Of a stretch of 45,076 bases of DNA, positions 41,880-45,076 are shown piece by piece; the first letter of the stretch is position 1, and each line of letters opens with the position of its first letter. Source of the stretch: Candidatus Saccharimonadota bacterium (GTDB taxonomy: Bacteria; Patescibacteriota; Saccharimonadia; Saccharimonadales; Saccharimonadaceae); NCBI GenBank assembly GCA_017511205.1, contig JAFWLE010000003.1:1-45076 (forward strand), read 5' to 3'. Under the pieces are notes generated by a model. It was not told the origin of the DNA. It saw nothing but the letters and a program-made list of their open reading frames with translations, and made no database searches. A program made the translations under genes and the position numbers.

Positions 41880-43094
41880 ATGGAAAACCTAGATTTGAAG
41901 CAAATGTCAACCATGGTGGATGTAATTTCAGAAGAAAAAGGTCTACCAAAAGAAACTGTTCTAAATGTGATTGAACAAGCTATCGCCGCTGCCTGGCGTA
42001 AAGATAACGGTGACCGCGAAATGAATGTTCGTGCCGTCTTAAACACCAAAACTGGTGAAGCCGATGTCTTTGTGATTCGTGAAATCATCGAAGATGGTCT
42101 CGCTTACAATCCTTCCACCGAAATTCCTCTAAGTGAAGCTGGCAAAAACGCTAAGATTGGCGATACAGTTGAAGAAAAGTTCAAAGTCAAGAGTTTCGGC
42201 CGCGTTGCCGCTCAAACCGCTAAACAAGTCGTAATCCAGCGCTTACGCGAAGCTGAAAACGACGCCGTACTTGCCGAATTCGAAGACAAAATCGGCCACA
42301 TCGTCACCGGCACCGTCTCTCGCGTCGAGCCCAAACTCGTCCGAATCGACCTTGGCCGTGCCACCGGTATCATGCCTAGAAGCGAGCAAATCGATGGTGA
42401 ATATTATACCGTCGGTAATCGTATCAAGGTATACGTCAAAAACATCGAACACGGTGATCGTGGCGCTCAACTGATTCTCTCTCGTGGTTCAGCCGAATTT
42501 ATCGAATGTCTCTTCCGTCAAGAAGTCCCAGAGCTCGAAACTGGTACTGTAGAAATCAAAGGTATTGCTAGGGAAGCCGGCAAACGTACCAAAATCGCCG
42601 TCATGTCTACCACTCCAGGCGTTGACCCAGTCGGCACCTTTGTTGGCGGTCGCGGTATCCGCGTCGGTGCCGTCATGAACGAAATCGGCGATAAAGAAAA
42701 GATCGATATCGTCACCTGGAGCGACAACGCCTCCGAATATATCCGTGAAGCTTTGAGCCCCGCTGAAATCGTCAAAGTTGAGATTGATGGCAAAAAGGCC
42801 AAAGTCTACGTCACCGAAGATCAACAATCCATTGCCATCGGCAAACAAGGCCAAAACGTCCGCCTTGCTTCTAAACTAACTGGCTATGATCTAGATATTG
42901 AACTCATGAAAGCCACTCACAAGAAGAAAAAGCAAAACGTTGAAGACGCTCTTCTCAGTGCCCTCGAAGAAGAGGAAAGTAAAGAAAAACCTGAAGCAGC
43001 TGAAAAAACCGAAGAGAAAACTGAAGAGAAAGAAGCGAAAAAAACTAGCACCAAAAAAACCAGCACTAAAAAAACTGACACTAGCGAAAAATAG
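41880..43094 (+). CDS. nusA: Transcription termination/antitermination factor NusA
   Basis: Binds RNA polymerase and nascent RNA and modulates pausing, termination and antitermination. The N-terminal polymerase-binding domain has MENLDLKQMSTMVDVISEEKGL. An S1 domain (about 135-205) has GHIVTGTVSRVEPKLVRIDLG. Two KH domains follow, with DPVGTFVGGRGIRVGAVMNEI and SIAIGKQGQNVRLASKLTGYDLDI. A C-terminal tail of about 45 residues is Glu/Lys/Thr-rich and contains repeated TSTKK. At 404 residues it is close to short bacterial forms without the acidic repeats. Start ATG 41880 has AAAGGAA. The leader carries a terminator-like hairpin. Confidence 0.95.
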   Translation: MENLDLKQMSTMVDVISEEKGLPKETVLNVIEQAIAAAWRKDNGDREMNVRAVLNTKTGEADVFVIREIIEDGLAYNPSTEIPLSEAGKNAKIGDTVEEKFKVKSFGRVAAQTAKQVVIQRLREAENDAVLAEFEDKIGHIVTGTVSRVEPKLVRIDLGRATGIMPRSEQIDGEYYTVGNRIKVYVKNIEHGDRGAQLILSRGSAEFIECLFRQEVPELETGTVEIKGIAREAGKRTKIAVMSTTPGVDPVGTFVGGRGIRVGAVMNEIGDKEKIDIVTWSDNASEYIREALSPAEIVKVEIDGKKAKVYVTEDQQSIAIGKQGQNVRLASKLTGYDLDIELMKATHKKKKQNVEDALLSALEEEESKEKPEAAEKTEEKTEEKEAKKTSTKKTSTKKTDTSEK

Positions 43095-43121
43095 CATTTT
43101 ATGCTATAATCAAGCCAAAGG

Positions 43122-43146
43122 ACTGGGCATCAAGCCCAGTTTCTTT
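43122..43146 (+). terminator. Hairpin between nusA and ahcY
   Basis: ACTGGGC/GCCCAGT (43122-43128 with 43134-43140) followed by TTCTTT. It is either the nusA terminator or, since a TATAAT lies at 43105-43110, a hairpin in the ahcY leader. Another small hairpin TAGCAT/ATGCTA lies at about 43092-43106. Confidence 0.65.
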
Positions 43147-43175
43147 ATAGTACCTTTATTCTCAGGAGGTGAAAA

Positions 43176-44411
43176 ATGTCAAACGTACTAGATCCAAACC
43201 TTGCCCCAAACGGTAAGGAAAAAATCGAATGGGTCAAAGATCGTATGCCAGTCCTCACTAAAATCGGTCAAGAACTTGCCGACAATAAAACTCTTAGGGG
43301 CCTCAAGATTGGTATGTCTATTCACCTAGAAGCTAAGACTGCCTATCTTGCATTGATTTTAAAGGAAGCTGGAGCCAGAGTTTATGTCACTGGGTGCAAT
43401 CCCTTATCCACTCAAGACGACGTCGCCGCTGGTCTTGCTAGTCTCGGTGTAGAGGTCTACGCCAAACGTGGCGTCAGTGAAAAAGAATACCGTAATCATT
43501 TACGCATGGTTTTGAGTAGCCACCCCAGCCTCATCATCGATGACGGTGGTGACTTACTAGAAACTTATTGTTCACAAAATGAAAAATGGATTCTCTATGG
43601 TGGTTGCGAAGAAACTACTACCGGCATTTTACGTTTAAAACAGCGCGAAAAAAACGGTACTTTGCCTTTCCCAATGATGGATATAAACGACGCCGATTGT
43701 AAGCACTTTTTCGACAATCGCTTCGGCACTGGCCAATCAGTTTGGGACGGTATTATGCATACCACCAATGTCTTAGTCGCCGGCAAAGTCGTAGTAGTCG
43801 CTGGATATGGCTTTTGTGGCGAAGGCATCGCTATGCGAGCTAGAGGCCTCGGCGCCAAGAGAGTCATCGTTACCGAAATCGACCCAGTGAAGGCTATCAA
43901 AGCTAGCCTAGACGGGTTCGAAGTTATGACGATGAGAGAAGCCGCTCAGGTTGGAGACTTCTTCATCACTGCTACCGGCTGCAAAGACGTCATCACTGGT
44001 GAGCACTTCGAGCTAATGAAAGACAACGTTCTTTTAGCCAACGCAGGACACTTTGACGTAGAGATCAATTTAAAAGATCTTGCCAAAATGTCTTACAAAA
44101 CCGAAGAACGTCGCGAAAACATCGTCGGCTACTATCTCGAAGGTGGACGCATTATCAACGTTCTCGCCGAAGGTAGACTTGTTAACCTCGCTTCTGGCAA
44201 TGGCCATCCGGCCGAAATTATGGATATGAGTTTTTCTCTGCAGGCGCTCGGGCTAAAATGTTTAGTCGACAAATGCGGTATACTCGAAAACAAAGTCTAT
44301 AACATTCCCAAAGAACTTGATAATTATGTCGCAGGAATCAAACTCGCATCCATGGGTATTCGTCTTGACCAGTTATCAAAAGAACAGGCTGCATATCTCG
44401 GTCTTAATTAA
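43176..44411 (+). CDS. ahcY: Adenosylhomocysteinase
   Basis: Hydrolyses S-adenosylhomocysteine to adenosine and homocysteine, relieving product inhibition of methyltransferases. The N-terminus has MSIHLEAKTAYLAL and GCNPLSTQDDVAAGL. The substrate site has EETTTGILRL and the NAD-binding Rossmann motif is VVAGYGFCGEG. The C-terminal NLASGNGHPAEIMDMSF and the FxxQ-like SFSLQAL segment are typical. At 411 residues it is slightly shorter than the roughly 430-470 of common forms and lacks a large insert. Start ATG 43176 is preceded by AGGAGGTG, the best ribosome-binding site in the window. Confidence 0.95.
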   Translation: MSNVLDPNLAPNGKEKIEWVKDRMPVLTKIGQELADNKTLRGLKIGMSIHLEAKTAYLALILKEAGARVYVTGCNPLSTQDDVAAGLASLGVEVYAKRGVSEKEYRNHLRMVLSSHPSLIIDDGGDLLETYCSQNEKWILYGGCEETTTGILRLKQREKNGTLPFPMMDINDADCKHFFDNRFGTGQSVWDGIMHTTNVLVAGKVVVVAGYGFCGEGIAMRARGLGAKRVIVTEIDPVKAIKASLDGFEVMTMREAAQVGDFFITATGCKDVITGEHFELMKDNVLLANAGHFDVEINLKDLAKMSYKTEERRENIVGYYLEGGRIINVLAEGRLVNLASGNGHPAEIMDMSFSLQALGLKCLVDKCGILENKVYNIPKELDNYVAGIKLASMGIRLDQLSKEQAAYLGLN

Positions 44412-44440
44412 AGCGACAAAATCGCGCACCCCCCCAAAAA

Positions 44441-44468
44441 AAACTCCCTACTAAAGTGGGGAGTTTTT
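44441..44468 (+). terminator. ahcY terminator
   Basis: AAACTCCC (44441-44448) pairs with GGGAGTTT (44459-44466), followed by T residues. Confidence 0.85.
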
Positions 44469-44475
44469 CAAAATC

Positions 44476-44512
44476 AAAAAATGAGTTGAAATTCACTTCC
44501 AACTCATTTTTT
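44476..44512. terminator. Bidirectional terminator-like hairpin
   Basis: ATGAGTTG (44481-44488) pairs with CAACTCAT (44500-44507), with A6 before and T6 after, so it can work from either strand: as a backup for ahcY and a stop for the rRNA operon. Confidence 0.6.
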
Positions 44513-44530
44513 ATAATAAGTTCTTTCGTT

Positions 44531-44554
44531 GGGGCTTTCTTTCAAGAAAGCCCC
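44531..44554 (-). terminator. rRNA operon terminator stem
   Basis: An 11-bp perfect stem (44531-44541 with 44544-44554) directly after the 5S gene on the minus strand. Confidence 0.7.
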
Positions 44555-44562
44555 AGCTTTAA

Positions 44563-44670
44563 TTTGGCACCTTCCTAGTTTCCCGCTGTTGCAGTATAAT
44601 CGGCGCGACTGAGCTTGACTTCTGTGTTCGGAATGGTAACAGGTATTTCCTCAGCGCTATGGGCACCAAA
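44563..44670 (-). rRNA. 5S ribosomal RNA
   Basis: The reverse strand reads TTTGGTGCCCATAGCG at the 5' end, then CCATTCCGAACACAGAAGTC, the conserved 5S core, and closes with GGTGCCAAA. The two ends pair. About 108 bases, at the short end for bacterial 5S. A spacer of about 100 bases without a tRNA separates it from 23S. Confidence 0.92.
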
Positions 44671-44769
44671 CTGAGCCCCTCTTCTCTATTGATGTCCATC
44701 AGGTGCGATAAAAAATTTAAAGATTTCACGGTGTAATTAAACACCGGTTGCTAGCTAAGTCCAGGGCAT

Positions 44770-45076
44770 AAAAAGGCGATGGACCTATTAGTACTTCTCA
44801 GCTCCATTGATTACTCAACTTCCACTTAAAGCCTATCAACCTAGTCATCTACTAGGAGTCTCCTTGGGAATCCTTATCTTGGAGTGGGCTTCGCGCTTAA
44901 TATGCTTTCAGCGCTTATCTCTTCCGCACATAGCTACCGGGCAATGCAGCAGGTGGCCACAACCCGTACACTAGAGATGCGTTCATCTCGGTCCTCTCGT
45001 ACTAGAGACAAATCTCCTCAAGATTCCTAACGATCATGCCGGATATAAACCGAACTGTCTCACGACGTTCTGAACC
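44770..45076 (-). rRNA. 23S ribosomal RNA, 3' end (partial)
   Basis: About 307 bases of the 3' terminus continue out of the window. The sarcin-ricin loop AGTACGAGAGGACC is intact, as are the preceding GTTCAGAACGTCGTGAGACA stretch and the terminal AGTACTAATAGGTCCATCG. No intron or open frame is seen in this portion. The exact 3' end is judged from the conserved terminal pairing region. Confidence 0.95.

Noticed and set aside
41705-42088. Minus-strand open frame across the rnj-nusA gap
   Set aside because: It covers both divergent promoters and the antisense of nusA; the composition is that of a shadow frame.
43111-43175. SAM or SAH riboswitch upstream of ahcY
   Set aside because: Only a 7-bp hairpin is present; the conserved cores of known SAH or SAM riboswitches are not visible.

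Overview
The window reads as chromosome of an ultrasmall, host-attached Patescibacteria (CPR) bacterium, most likely Candidatus Saccharibacteria (TM7). I infer this from several signs. Genes are compact and often overlap by 1-4 bases. Core enzymes are shortened (PGK, a thioredoxin-reductase-like protein, ProRS without its editing insert). MurA carries an N-terminal HTH. Secreted proteins have InlB-like and FISUMP repeats with a PDTG-type C-terminus. UGA is an ordinary stop codon, so this is not a Gracilibacteria/Absconditabacteria code. The assignment comes from gene content only; no 16S is present.

Layout. 1-1.3 kb: 3' end of a surface protein. 1.3-7.2 kb: proS, an M1 aminopeptidase and ftsH, with a nested-palindrome element on each side of the aminopeptidase gene. 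7.2-7.55 kb: a tRNA-Pro cluster (UGG, GGG, CGG) plus one broken copy. 7.6-14.8 kb: a small membrane protein, a UvrD/PcrA helicase carrying an in-frame palindromic insert, HTH-MurA, then convergent pgk and pyk. 14.8-17.4 kb: tRNA-Glu and a 761-residue repeat protein. 17.5-21.3 kb: an envelope operon with a PEGA protein, a giant multi-domain wall hydrolase and a secreted protein. 21.3-26.1 kb: ligA and the lemA-htpX group. 26.1-28.35 kb: an AT-rich AbrB/ABC-transporter cassette bounded by 39-bp direct repeats at tRNA-Gly. 28.4-33.1 kb: tRNA-Cys, two membrane transporters and a GT8-PlsC-GT8 operon. 33.2-37.8 kb: a FISUMP surface protein, a Y-family polymerase with YolD, and a foreign-looking two-gene operon. 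37.8-44.4 kb: tRNA-Leu, a GPx-thioredoxin-reductase operon, RNase J, nusA and ahcY. 44.4-45.08 kb: 5S and the 3' end of 23S rRNA on the minus strand.

Expression signals fall into two classes. At eight genes (proS, pcrA, murA, pgk, pyk, ligA, a GT8 gene and the Y-family polymerase) a -10 box lies 6-7 bases before the start codon, so the predicted transcripts are leaderless. Others (ftsH, lemA, gpx, rnj, nusA, ahcY, the ABC cassette and the 59/203-residue operon) have clear Shine-Dalgarno sites.

The points most worth following are the palindromic element inside pcrA and its intergenic counterparts, a tRNA-Gly in which the nearly universal G19-C56 pair is U19-A56, the tRNA-Gly-flanked ABC island, the terminator-like hairpin in the nusA leader, and the repeat protein with a WC motif.
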